DNA of 64,000 nucleotides from Synanceia verrucosa (Eukaryota > Chordata > Actinopteri > Perciformes > Synanceiidae). The position numbers and the translations under genes were made by a program. The notes beneath the pieces were generated by a model. It worked only from the letters and a program-made list of their open reading frames with translations, did no database searches and was not told the origin of the DNA. Location of the stretch: contig CM056556.1 of assembly GCA_029721515.1 (NCBI GenBank), forward strand, positions 17,945,598-18,009,597. Direction: 5' to 3'. Positions 44,429 to 55,569 of the stretch are shown here, piece after piece; position 1 is the stretch's first letter, and each line of letters begins with the position of its first letter.

Positions 44429-47400
44429 ACATCTCAACAGCCGGATAATGCTAAACAAAGTAAGTGTAGCATAGCCGTCGCTATCTGAAGTACGTGAATC
44501 AACGTAAACAGTGCTATTGGTTAGCGGCTGCTAACTTTCTATAAACTTGGCTTTGTTAATTTCAGCAGAAAAACCTTGCCCATCATATAAGCAGTTCCTG
44601 GAGTATAGAAGTTCCAAGTCTAAGGAGCGTCAGTCGTTTAACTACGGGCCAAGAGGAAGACATCGGGCTAAAGAATGAAAACACGTCCAGGTAGACAGTG
44701 CTGACTGTATTAGTTTATCAATATTCGACTGTCTGACTCGGGATAACTCAAAAATCGATCTATATAAGAGAACTTATATATTTGACACAGGAATCTGTGC
44801 GTAGATTTTATAGCATGTAGCACTCGTGTTGCTGAGGCAACTCGGCACAACAGTGTAACGATCTGGAGTGTAGTTTACACTCATGTTTGGCTAACTATGA
44901 AACTGGGGTGGCATAAATTAGAACACGGAGGGACATCACATTCTCCATAATCAATGGGAAGTCCCTCCATGTTCTCCATAATTAATTGGAAACACTGGTG
45001 TATATATAATCTTTTATATTACTATGTGTAGTACATGAAATTAACCATACTTTTTTCATTTTTTAGATAAACATTGGATTGATGGTGCCAAGTGGGACTG
45101 ATCTAAAACCTCTAAGAGGGAAAACACTCCCGTTATTTGTAGACCCAGAGATAGAAGCACCTGATGTCCTGAAACAAGCAGTCCAGAAGATGAGAACATT
45201 TAACAAGGACATGCAAGAAGGAACCTATGTCCTTTTGTATCCAGACTGCTCAGAGGTGATCCATGTGCCTGGGACAGAAAGGCTATTCAAATTGGCAGAA
45301 TATAAAAAAGAACTCGGGAGGCCATATTGCAGGATCACCTTTTTCGTTTGCCTTGAACAACATTTTAAAGGAGGTTAGTGGATCTCATGATTCAATATTT
45401 TTATATATTTTAGACACTGCACTAAAGAATATATAAACATTAGCTACATGATCTGTTTTTAATCAGTTTTTTTTTGTTTTTACAGCAGTGGATGATACCT
45501 CAGACTCTGATTCTGAAATTGTCATCACTTCAAGGAGCACAGCTGAATTCAATCGAGCTGACACTGTGGTAAGCCATTTTTTTTTCTAATTATCAATATA
45601 TACATATGAATAAATGTATTTATGACAAAACTGACAACCTTTCACCGTTAATATATACTGTATATGATAAGGGAAGAGTTATGGAAGCTATTACAAATTG
45701 TTGATAAATTTGTGTTTCCTATCAGGTTTTTGAACCACAAAAGCAAAGTACTCCCAAAAACACACCTGAAGATGAAAGGTCAGTACATTTTTGGCAACCA
45801 ACCTTTGTCAAAGAGGAAGTCAAAGAGATTTAATGAGAGGTCCTTTCTAGTGGTTATCAACCACTAGGAATCTTGCCTGAAGGACAGTAATAAATAATGT
45901 CATAATTTAGTCATTTTAATCACGTTTCAGAGATGCACCAGGACATTCAGCAACAATTCAGCCCGGACAGGTATTTGGGCAGACTGTGGCAGCTTGACAT
46001 TTCTTACTTCCAGTGTTGTTGTTTCAGACATTTTCATTTGTTTTTCAGATAGTAATATCTGATGCTGAAGACATAGATCAACCTGAAACAATTCCAGCCA
46101 ATTGCTACAGGTATGTAACAAATGATAGGGACTCATAATTCATTGGAGAGAAATTTATGTTTGCAAGACGTTTTTAATGTGGAGATTGTAATTTTCCAAC
46201 AGTAAATACACGGACCTGTATGCACCAGGTGTTGAGGAAATTGATGTGGAGCTGGTTGCAGTCAATGTTGAGAATTTCCAACACATTGCAGTGTAAGAAC
46301 TTCTGACTGGCATTCCATTTTTTTGCTGTGAAATATTGCTGGTATATAAATAATTGTTTTAAAAAGGTTCACTGTGTGGGATATCCATTGAATAGATAAC
46401 TTTCTGTCATTACAGGGAGGAGATGAACATTACACTGCCTGACATTGTGGCAAACCTGTCGCTTCCTGTTGATCACAAAAGGGTCAGCAGGTTCAACATC
46501 TCAAGGGCTAATGTCTTGGATGGAGCAATCAGAGGTTTCAAGCGTACAACATATTCTGAAAACTGCGACATGCTGGTGAGATTTACTGATGATGATGGTG
46601 TTTTTGAGGAGGGAATTGACACAGGTGGTCCCAGAAGAGAATTTTTAACTCTGCTCATGAAACACCTGAAAGACCGGCCCATTTTTGATGGACCAGAAGG
46701 ACATCGGTTCTTGGTGTACAATGCAAAAGGTATGCATAGGGTTAGATGTGTTAATGATAATTAAACATATATCACATTGCATTTGCTTCTTTTCCTCAAT
46801 GTCTTTAAGTGTATACTGTATATATGTTTTGATTTTGCAATATGAATTCATTCACAGCTGTTAAGGAGGATGAATACTTCCTGGCAGGAAAGATGATAGC
46901 AGTGTCAGTTGTGCATGGAGGTCCAGGGCCCCGTTTCCTGTCAGAAGATCTTGTACAGTATCTCGCTGGCCAGCCTTCAATCAAATCAACAGTTAATGTA
47001 ATAACTGATGAGGAAATAGGGGAAACTTTGCGAGAGGTAAGAATAGCATAAAGCATACAGTTTGGTAGGACACACCATGGTTACACCATGCTATGTATGT
47101 CACTGAATACAAATATGCAAGGATATACAGTTATTTACTGAGATGTTTATGCCTCTTTTGTTGTCTTTCAGATTGAGAATGCTGCTTCATTGGATACTCT
47201 GCAAGAATGCATCATGAGACACAGCACAGTGTTACAGACAGCAGGCTGTCTGAGACACGTGACCTCTGTGGAAGAAAAGAAAGACATTGTGGAAGACTAC
47301 CTCCGATGGTATGTTATTGACCGCAACTCATCTGTAATTGACAGGTAAGGTCAATTTTCAATTATATTTTTCCTCCACATGAAATTAGTTTGAAATGCCT

Positions 47401-48273
47401 CATGGCATGTATATCAGTTAGTCACTGCTACAAAATGTGTGCTATGGTGTTACAACTGTTAGCCTATATGATGTCTGTATCTCCATTCCCTGCCTTGTGC
47501 CAATCTATACTCATGCCAACCTACTCTGTGTCATGTGTCCATGACTGTGTTTCTGTATTTAATTTGTGCAGTTTGTAACACTTACATTGCCATGTGCAAA
47601 AGATTTTTTTAAGTAACACACGACCAACCTCAAGTATGCACTTGTTTAAGTGGATTGTTGGAAATATAAAGAGTTTTCTTTAGAAAATTAAATTGATTGT
47701 TGCAGTTGGTACTACACAGCAAAGTTTCTGTGTTCACTTTGTAGATTCAAAGATGGCCTTTCAGCACTTCAGTTTCTTACAGCACTACAGCAACACCCTT
47801 CTTTGCTGACCCCTGTCCTGTGCCACTCTGAAAAGCGACTCACTGGCCTCGAACTTGAGAGACTCTTCAGACCTCACCTCAGCCCTTCAGGGAGCAACAG
47901 GAGACAAAAAGAAAGTCAAACCTTGGCCTACTGGGCAGACTATCTCCTTGACTCTGAAGGTTTGTATGTTGTTTTTTTTTCTAACTACTTGGAAAACCAC
48001 ATTACCATGTATATATCTGAACAGTTTTTCTTTGCAGAAGGTGAGGCTGCTGTGTCTGTGGAGGACGTTTTGATGTTTGCAACGGGGCTGACATCACTTC
48101 CTCTTTCTGGCTTGGAACCATTGCCACAAATAGAGTTCCTGGATGACTCTCCATTCCCGATGGCAAATACATGTTCAAACCTGTTGAAATTACCACTCCT
48201 GGATTCATACAGTGTGTTTAAGTCACAAATGGACTTTGGACTTCAAAATAGTCCGGGATTTGGCTGTTTATAA
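44291..48273 (+). CDS. HECT-type E3 ubiquitin ligase carried by the transposon (G2E3-like), 13 exons
   Basis: Exons: 44291-44459, 44566-44690, 45067-45373, 45486-45568, 45726-45778, 45931-45970, 46049-46110, 46203-46292, 46416-46729, 46858-47036, 47172-47344, 47745-47959, 48038-48273. All introns are GT-AG and phases match, giving 681 codons plus stop. One in-frame TGA (44676-44678, codon 94) blocks full translation. Order: zinc ribbon (C9, C12, C23, C26), a KPCPSYKQFLEYR segment, a region of about 100 residues (TLPLFVDPEIEAPDV to GRPYCRITFFVC) that may be ubiquitin-like, an acidic linker, then HECT (VFEEGIDTGGPRREF N-lobe block; FPMANTCSNLLKLP with catalytic Cys near residue 649). HECT ligases form a thioester with ubiquitin before transfer. 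Fish G2E3-like proteins match this layout. Whether it acts on transposase or host factors is unknown. Confidence 0.88.
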
Positions 48274-48614
48274 ACCATCCTGGATGACCCCTGGAGCTTG
48301 AACTCTAAAAATGTTGTTTGTTCTGCTGTTATGCCGTTGTCATTGGCGCACCAAAAGGTGCAGGTGCAAGTGTTTTTCATGATGTGAAAGTATGCAAGCA
48401 TGGGTTTTTTTTTGTTAGTTTTAGAGCCATCATTCTCAAATTGTGGTCTGTTCATGAATCACAAGTAGTTCAAGATTTTATCTATAAAAAATGCAATACA
48501 TGCACATTGCTTTATTTTTATTCATATTTCCCACTTTAAAATAATGAAGCTGTGGGTGAGAAATTAAGACACTTTGTGTACATGTTACACCTTTATAATG
48601 AACGTCTCTTCCAC
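48274..48614. other. Convergent 3' region between the two transposon genes
   Basis: It holds no coding sequence. Two overlapping minus-strand AATAAA signals lie at 48511-48522 (TTTATTTTTATT on plus), suited to ending the transposase transcript. I see no equally clear plus-strand signal for the HECT transcript. Confidence 0.6.
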
Positions 48615-50084
48615 TCAAAGCTGAGCAATTTCTTTTAGTTTCAGATATAGTTCAGTTGCAGACTGACAGTACTCTGCCTTCTGTAAATGATTGCTCTCCA
48701 TGGCTAAGTCCAGGTACTCCTGCATGTTTGCATCCCCACATGGAGCTCTTGTCAGGTGAGCCTCAGGAAAGACATCTAGTTCAGTCTGTTCGATTTGAAA
48801 TCCACAATCTCTGGAGTCAAACCTATGTTAAACAGAATACATTATTACATTTATTTAAGAAACATAAATGAAATACAAACACTCTACCACCAGGTATTAC
48901 CTGTGTGGTAAGTAGTAGAGCTCATTGGGCACTCCTCCTGGACATGATGCTGTTTTGGAGGGTCGGATCCTGTGACTGTTCCACAATCGAACACACTCAT
49001 CCAAATCCTTCTGAATAACATCACCAAAGCAGTATCTCAGTAGACACTGATGCTCATGACCGTTGAAGTATCCAGCATCTCTAAGGTCTGCAAATAGCTC
49101 CATCCAGAACTGACTCCTAAAGAAATCAATAAAATAAATGATAATTTTTAGCATATACATATGTTAGAGTGGATGAATGAAATAAAAGGTAAAATACTTG
49201 ATGAAGGCCACTTACCTCCCCTTTCTGAATATGGACCACCAGGACTCAATCCTCTGGTTGTTTGTGGATGAGCCATTCATGTGGCTGGATGCTCCAGAGT
49301 AGTGGTCTCTGTGGTGGTGGCGTAGGCTGCACTGAATTGCAGCCATGGTCCCGTTCTCCGTGCCGCAATCAGTCCTCAGTCTCATAGGAACAACAGAGAG
49401 GTTTCGCACACATGACAGAAAATAGTGACCGATCACACTTAGGTCATTATTTGAAGGCCCACATGCAAGCCACAGCACTTTGCGTGAAAATCCATCAATA
49501 CAGCCGGAAAGAGCCAAACCAAATGGCTTAAGTTTATCATAACCATCCGCGTGCCACATATAGTTCGGTCCCATGGAGTGGTAGGTTCTTCTGACAAACC
49601 TTCTGCGTGCTCTCCTCTCGCACCCTCGAGGGTTGAGCTCCCGGAGCAAGTTCATCACGCGATCCCTCTTCACTCGCAGATCGTACTTCTGTTTGAGTAC
49701 TTGCCACATCGTACGGTAGCCAAACAGCTGTCCAGGTCCTCGAAGTTCCAGTCGGATGGCCCTAATTATGGCGTTAGTAGAGGAGTAATCCTTTCTGCGA
49801 TATAACCCGGCTTCAACCAGTTGGCTTTTGAGCGACCTCAAGCTGACGTCAACACCGTGTAAAGTTGATAACATGTCCACGATTACAGCGTACGAGTGTC
49901 CCTCATTGAAATACTTTATGCACTGCTGCAGCAGATCTGGCCCGTCCCCTGGCGACCCCTGTGCGGCTGGTCCTTCCGTCTGGATTACGGCATTTAGAAA
50001 CTCCAAAGACCGACCACACGAAACACAAAACCGACTCATATGTTCGCCACAAAACGGGCAAAAGACCGCTTGACTGCCGTCCAT
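48615..50084 (-). CDS. DDE (rve-type) transposase of the transposon, 3 exons, open
   Basis: Exons on minus: 50084-49216, 49116-48901, 48810-48615, all GT-AG with matching phases; 426 residues and no stop or frameshift. The N-terminal zinc ribbon (C9, C12, C20, C23) is encoded in the terminal repeat. A probable helix-turn-helix spans about 50-95 and a basic linker about 135-170. The integrase-like core follows: NYMWHADGYDKLKPFG (Asp180), GCIDGFSRKVLWL, MRLRTDCGTENG (Asp239) and NNQRIESWW (Glu280), i.e. two Asp about 58 residues apart and Glu 40 further on. The C-terminal exons include CFGDVIQKDLDECVRLWNSH and RPSKTASCPGG, which are typical of this family. It should catalyse cut-and-paste of the element in the nucleus. 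Activity is untested, but the copy looks intact. Confidence 0.9.
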
Positions 50085-50357
50085 CTTGGGTCACCATGAA
50101 CTCCTTATCACTCCCGGTTCTTCTTGACAGTTGGTACATTCCCTTTCCGGTTGAAAAAGTTACTTGTAAATTTGTTTCGGCCACTTGTAAAAGTGTTTCA
50201 CGTCTTGTAAATTTGTTTTCTCAAATGTAAATTTGTTTCAGGACTTGTAAATGCGTTATGGCAATGTCATTTTGTTTTCTGGTTTGTAAAAATGTTTTCT
50301 AAAATGTAAATTTGTCTCCAGCATTGTAAAATTGTTTTGCACTTCCCGGCCACCGTA
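49956..50357 (-). repeat. Right terminal inverted repeat with subterminal array and transposase start
   Basis: This is the inverted copy of the left repeat. It holds nine array units (50164-50338), the leader and the first codons of the transposase (start at 50084, context CCAAGATGG). Compared with the left repeat it lacks the second array unit but has an extra unit after ACGCATTTACAA, and it lacks nine bases between the Cys pairs. The same short upstream overlapping ATG is present. Confidence 0.88.
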
Positions 50358-50363
50358 TGATTG
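50358..50363. repeat. Target-site duplication, right (TGATTG)
   Basis: Exact copy of 44012-44017, directly after the CCACCGTA terminus. Confidence 0.9.
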
Positions 50364-51517
50364 CTATGATCACAAGGCGGGTCGCAGAGACAAGATGCAA
50401 AATTCGACAATTGTCAGCTCAGACCACTTACCTCAGTAGCAGAGAAATAATATATGTGGTATTCTTGTCTGACAGTGCCTTTTGTCTTGATCTCATCAAA
50501 TTAAAGCAGTTTATTACTTACTCCAGTTGACAGCATAGTTTGTATCCAGTCAAAAATATGTTGTCAACTAAACAAATATATAAATTAATTGAATAAAGAC
50601 CTGATTGTTAGCACAATAATCAACTGAATGAAACAAATAATGTAAAATCAATAAAAACTAACAAAAATTAAGTTACAGAATATATTATAGCAAAGTATTT
50701 AGGTGATCCATCATCTGCTTCTTGCTGCAGATAATACATTTGGATGATTTACCTCAGTGTTTTACATTGGTCCTCCTGCTCCATTAGTATTTGCTGCAAG
50801 TTCATTAACATTTGTCTTAGTGGGTTATGGCTGTCTGCATAATAGCATACAGCTAAATTTAGGTGACACCTGAATGACCCATGATTGTATTATTACAGCT
50901 CTGATGGAAACATTGTCACCTGTTAATTGTTTTTTTCCTAATATGGTTTGAGTGGTTAGATCTTTTTTATTCCTTCAATGACTTATTGTATCAACCAGGC
51001 ATTCATTATGTATGTATAGACATAACACAGTGATTAAAACATGAGTCTGTTTGTCCTTTGGACAGAGCCTCTGTGTCCTCTGCTCTCCCCCTTTAGTGGT
51101 AATGCAGAGTAAATAAATCAAGTTTTTTTTCCTCATAACCAGCTTGCATTCAGTTTGATTGAGTAGTAAACTGCAAGCCAATTTGATGATACAGATAACA
51201 ACTACATGGCATGATGGGATTTACTGATTAGAGACACATTGTTCCCTTTGTCTATGGATGGAATGCTCATTAAGGCTGCACCTACTCCTTATTTAAGTCT
51301 CTTTTTCTGCTTTACCTAACAACTGTAGTGTAAGTGTAAATGTATTTTGCTTTGTAATTAACACAAAATAAGTAAAACTTGCACAACAACCACGTTGTAC
51401 AGTATCTTTCTTTATTCGTATTTTGTTTTCATACAATACTCTTTGTATTGTACATATTGTATATTGTATTATGTGTATATATACACATATATATATATAT
51501 ATATCACATATATATAC

Positions 51518-51551
<34 letters not shown>

Positions 51552-52605
51552 AGAGAGAGAGAGATATAGCTATAAGTCACAGAGTTTAACATGATAAACA
51601 ACTACATATGTGCATATTGTGATGTAGAGTCATATATGTTGCTGGAAATTCAAAAAAGTCAGCCTTCTTTTTCATATCTGCAGAGGACAGATGAGATTGC
51701 TTGAATGCAAGCAATTTATAACAGCAATGAAGCAATAGCACGCACCCACACACACATCAGTCTCACTGTTTTCCATGATGGAGTCATGCATGTTCGAATC
51801 TGGCTAGGTGATCTGTTGGGAAATTCCTCTTGGGGTCACAGTCATGTTGAGAAGGGAGAAATGATGCCGTGCACAAAGCTACGATTTTGTGCCTTGCACT
51901 ACTCCGGGGACCAAGCCGCACATGCTATCCAATGACAAGAGCAAACACATGGATTGCAGAGAAAGCTGGGACTGTCCTCAAAAAGTCCAGGCTTTGCTGG
52001 AGGTACTATTTAATAATTCATGGTTGTATACGATTGGCTGCAAGCACCAATCCTCTTCCACAACCCTGCAGAGGCATCTGTTTTCCTCGCATAGAGAAAC
52101 TACAGATGTAATAATTCTTGTGGATATTCATTGTAACTTCTACGAAGAAAGGGAAAAACTGCCATCATTATCTGCCACATGTTAAGGTCTCTCGGTGGCA
52201 GTTGGTTGTGCATGCAGACATTACCCTGAAACAACGGCTAACCATCAATCACATATCAGGTCTATTCAGGACTATAAGTAAATAATGACTTGACACACAG
52301 CTAGGCAATCATTGTTTACTCTGTGTGCCATTATGATGATCACAGAATATCTACTTTCAAGATGTAGCAGACCCCGCGTATCCCCTAATACAGATAATGT
52401 ATTCCTGTACAGAGTTTAAACAACTCAAAGTTAATTATTGTTTGATCATTTACAGCTATGACCATTTGTCTCTCAAAGGCAGATGTTATTTTGCACCTAT
52501 TTCACAGGCTTTTGTTGACTGCAGACCAATATTGGCCAGGCAACAACTGTAAATGCTTCCTTGTGTACTCTGTATGACACTTATGAAAGGACAGTTGAGT
52601 CGTAT
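50364..52605. other. No gene; TA/TG/GA microsatellite at about 51474-51566
   Basis: The microsatellite combines (TA)n, (TG)n and (GA)n runs. Otherwise only short frames without domains. Confidence 0.5.
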
Positions 52606-52611
52606 AACCTT

Positions 52612-52908
52612 AAAGCTAATTCATACTCGGGCGGAACAGACACGGAGTGGACTCCATGGAAGTCCGCACCTACTCAAAGCGGGCATCTGCAAGGTCCGTG
52701 CATACAAAGCTCAAATTTTATGTCCGCGCAGACTCTGCTTCATGCTGGTGTCACACAAAACACTGCTCCGCATGTGTTTTTCACACCGACCCGTATTAAA
52801 TGTGACACTGTCTGATTCACAGCAATTTCACAGGAAACTAGTGCGTGGCTGTACGCTCAACTATGAAAGCTCTGACTGGAGCGGAAAGTCTGCCCGAGTA
52901 TGAATTGG
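52612..52908. mobile_element. MITE with CATACTCGGGC ends
   Basis: Left AATTCATACTCGGGC and right GCCCGAGTATGAATT form a 15-bp inverted pair. The interior segment GTGCATACAAAGCTCAAATTT followed by TATGTCCGCGCAGAC is related to 29190-29240 inside the hAT-type element. No coding capacity. Confidence 0.75.
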
Positions 52909-53810
52909 CCCTTATTTTGACAAAATAGTTGGACTCTCTGCATCTTAGAGTTACTGAATAATGATTTTCAGAATTTCCCTGCTTTGGATGTGTGGTGTTT
53001 TGGAAATTAACTCATCCTGTTTTTGTCAATTTTGGCCAATGGCAAACTCATGAAAACTCAAGAAACAAGAAATGTGACAGATTAGACAGAAAAGCAGTGA
53101 ATTTAGTTGATATTCTAAGTCAAGCTAGAAGGCTCAACTGTCAGGTGTGCAAGGTGTAGCAAGCTTCTCAAGTAACAGGTAGGAAAAGACATTCCGGTAT
53201 ATCTTAAAGCTGTGAAAAAAATACACAGACAAAATCTGGAAATTTAGGATGGAGGAAGAGGAAAGAGGAAAAACTGCACTGTGTCTAGGATCTCTCCCTC
53301 AAGCACTCATTCACTATATCTGAAATTATCAAAATTACATACGGTGCTTTGGTGAGTAGCATTTATTTTTCAGACACTTATGAACAATCAACACTACATG
53401 AACACACACAGCAACACCACTGTCAGATATTGTGGTGCACAACTGTAATGTATGTGTTTGTTTTGTCAGAAGCAAAAACTATTGGCCACACAAACCTATT
53501 CTACCTTTTTAAAGGCAACACTTTCACAGTAAGATTAAACATTAAGGGCTACTTCAGCTCTTACAATAACTGGGTTGTAATAGTAATTAGTAATACAGGT
53601 ATTTCATGTACAGTGTAATATTATGTCAGCAAGCCAAGGTGAATATTGCTGCTTCCACTCTAATGCAATAGAAGTAATATTTACAACAAACTTTTCAGTT
53701 TCATAGAGACCACTTCTTCAGCAAGCAATTACTACAATGGAAATTGAAAATTTTGTCATCACTTACTGTTTTTATTTTTGGGTTTTCACTTTTTTTGAAA
53801 TTATTGATTG
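52909..53810. other. No gene recognised
   Basis: No domain, RNA gene or repeat end identified. Confidence 0.5.
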
Positions 53811-54252
53811 TTACCTCCCACCAAGGAGGTTATGTTTTCATCAGGGTTTGTTTGTTGGTTTGCGAAATAACTCAAAAAGTTATGGACGTATTTTGACAGA
53901 ATTTTTGGGATTGGTCAGAAGTGCTCTAACTTGAAACTGATTGATTTTTGGTGGTGAATGGATCTGATTCAAGGTCAAATGAAAGGTCACCCCCATAGTA
54001 ATACCTCAAAAAGTTATAGATGGATTTTGATGAAATTTTCAGGATTGGTCAGAAGTGGCCTAACTTAAATGTGATTAATTTTTGGTGGTGATTGGGTTCA
54101 AGGTCATCAAGGTCAAATGAAATGTCAAGTCATAGTAATGTATGGGAGATTTCGCATATTTCTTAAAGTACAATTTTCAGCCAATTGTCACCTAATTTGG
54201 TATATAAACTAATGTAGGAATCCCTTAAAATTCGAATTGACAAAATATGAAA

Positions 54253-54695
54253 TGCACCCGAGGCAAATCAGTTATAATGCCAGACTATCAATGTAAATCA
54301 ATGTAAAATCAATGAATAAAATCAATCAAAGTAAAAGTCTCTGTTGATAGAAGAATTGATGAATGAATGAAATGAAACTAACCTTGCATTTTGAAGGATT
54401 TATGTCTCAGCAGCAGCAACTAGTTCAACAGCGGCGGACTGATATCAGCTAGCAGCTAGGTTATCGGAGCTACAAACAATTTGTTTACCTCAGTTTGCAT
54501 TCCTCCTCCATCTTCATTTATGTGCAATTTCCACAGTGGCACCACCAGTTTCCGGTTCTTCAGAACAGGCTTCTTCGTGTCCTCTATGTCATCTATCCAT
54601 GACAGCTGCATGTAAACAAACTATTACAGATTGGTAACCTAGGTGTTAGGTGATATCAGTTAGTCTGGTGTTTTAACTGATTTGCCTCGGGTGCA
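54253..54695. mobile_element. MITE with TGCACCCGAGGC ends (inner insertion)
   Basis: TGCACCCGAGGCAAATCAG at 54253-54271 is exactly complementary to 54677-54695, and the pairing continues imperfectly around CCAGACTA/TAGTCTGG. It is followed by a further fragment (54696-54886) ending CTATCCCTTTAA, another TTAA-type MITE end. Confidence 0.75.
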
Positions 54696-54929
54696 CTGTG
54701 CAGTGGGTAAAACTGTTTTTAATGGCAGGCTAAACAAGAACCATTGACTTGTGTTAGCCTTGCAGCAATGAACTCTGCAACGATAGGACTGAATGAAATT
54801 TTTCGAAAACTGTCTCCACACGTCTGCAACGCTCGGCTCACTTGGAAATGAGGCCCCATGTCGAAAATCCTGAACTATCCCTTTAAATGTGGGCTTCAAG
54901 GTGCGTCAAAATCAACACATTCACACTTA

Positions 54930-55480
54930 AGCCTGGTTTATGCTTCTGCTTCGCGGCGACAGCGTAGCTACGGCATCAACGCGGACCCCTACGCGAACCC
55001 TACGCCATAGCTTGACGCGCACCTCCAAAAAATCCTGACTACGCGTCGCGTCAATGCGTTGAGACGCAAACGGCAAGGACTGTGATTGGTCCACTCAGAA
55101 CGTAATTTCCAGCGGTTGCTTTTCCGGTCAACAGCTCAACAACACTGTTATTAGCGGAATGGTCAGACGGACCACCTCTGCAAACGTCTTCTGTGCTTCA
55201 ACATTTGTAGTAACAGCATTTCTTTTTCAATTTTATGAGCTCCATCTCCAGAAACACCTGCTTCATCTCAGTTGTCATTGTTTACTGTCAGAAGAAAACC
55301 AAGGAATCCAATATGAGCCCCCAGAAGCCACACAAAGACACAGACACACCCCCCTAGCAGCTTGGCGGTGATTTACAGCGCAACGCGTTCCTTCGACGCA
55401 GAGCTTCGAATACTCAACGACAGCGTTGGGTCTACGCCGTAGCTCCGCCATCGCCGTGACGCAGAAGCATAAACCAGGCT
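54930..55480. mobile_element. Harbinger-type MITE with TTA duplication
   Basis: AGCCTGGTTTATGCTTCTGC at the left is the complement of GCAGAAGCATAAACCAGGCT at the right, a perfect 20-bp pair. TTA flanks both sides (54927-54929 and 55481-55483), the 3-bp target typical of PIF/Harbinger. The interior is rich in CG-containing short repeats (ACGCG, GACGC), unlike its AT-rich host. No transposase. Confidence 0.88.
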
Positions 55481-55569
55481 TTAGGCGTTGTTGGCTTGCA
55501 GGAGTATACGCTCTCTCAGAATGCTGCCTTGGCGGAGGTCTGTGATCTCTGAGTGCTTTTCTAGTTAAT

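Larger units (their letters stand above)
44018..50357. mobile_element. Two-gene DNA transposon with HECT ligase and rve-type DDE transposase (IS3EU-like)
   Basis: A 6340-bp unit starts TACGGTGGCCGGGAAGTGC and ends with the complement, flanked by a perfect 6-bp duplication. Inverted repeats of 411 bp (44018-44428) and 402 bp (49956-50357) differ by roughly a dozen substitutions and a few indels, by eye. Inside are two convergent spliced genes, HECT-type on plus and transposase on minus, their stop codons 341 bp apart. Both begin within the repeats. A 6-bp duplication and TAY...RTA ends agree with my recollection of the IS3EU superfamily (transposase related to bacterial IS3/IS481 integrases). 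This could be wrong without a database search. The open transposase and similar repeats suggest fairly recent insertion. Confidence 0.88.
53812..55566. mobile_element. Outer dispersed DNA element holding nested MITEs
   Basis: It starts around ACCTCCCACCAAGGAGGTT followed by internally repeated AACTCAAAAAGTTATGGA/AAGTTATAGATGG and GATTGGTCAGAAGTG units. It ends CTTGGCGGAGGTCTG with a GAGTGCTTTTCTAGTT end of a type common in fish. At least three smaller insertions lie inside, which explains its length. The family name is uncertain. Confidence 0.55.

Noticed and set aside
44291..48273. The HECT gene as an ordinary host G2E3 gene next to a transposon
   Set aside because: Its first exon lies inside the TIR and the gene is wholly within the 6-bp duplications, so it belongs to the element.
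55159..55371. 70-codon frame inside the TTA-flanked MITE
   Set aside because: No domain; it lies between perfect inverted repeats of a non-autonomous element.
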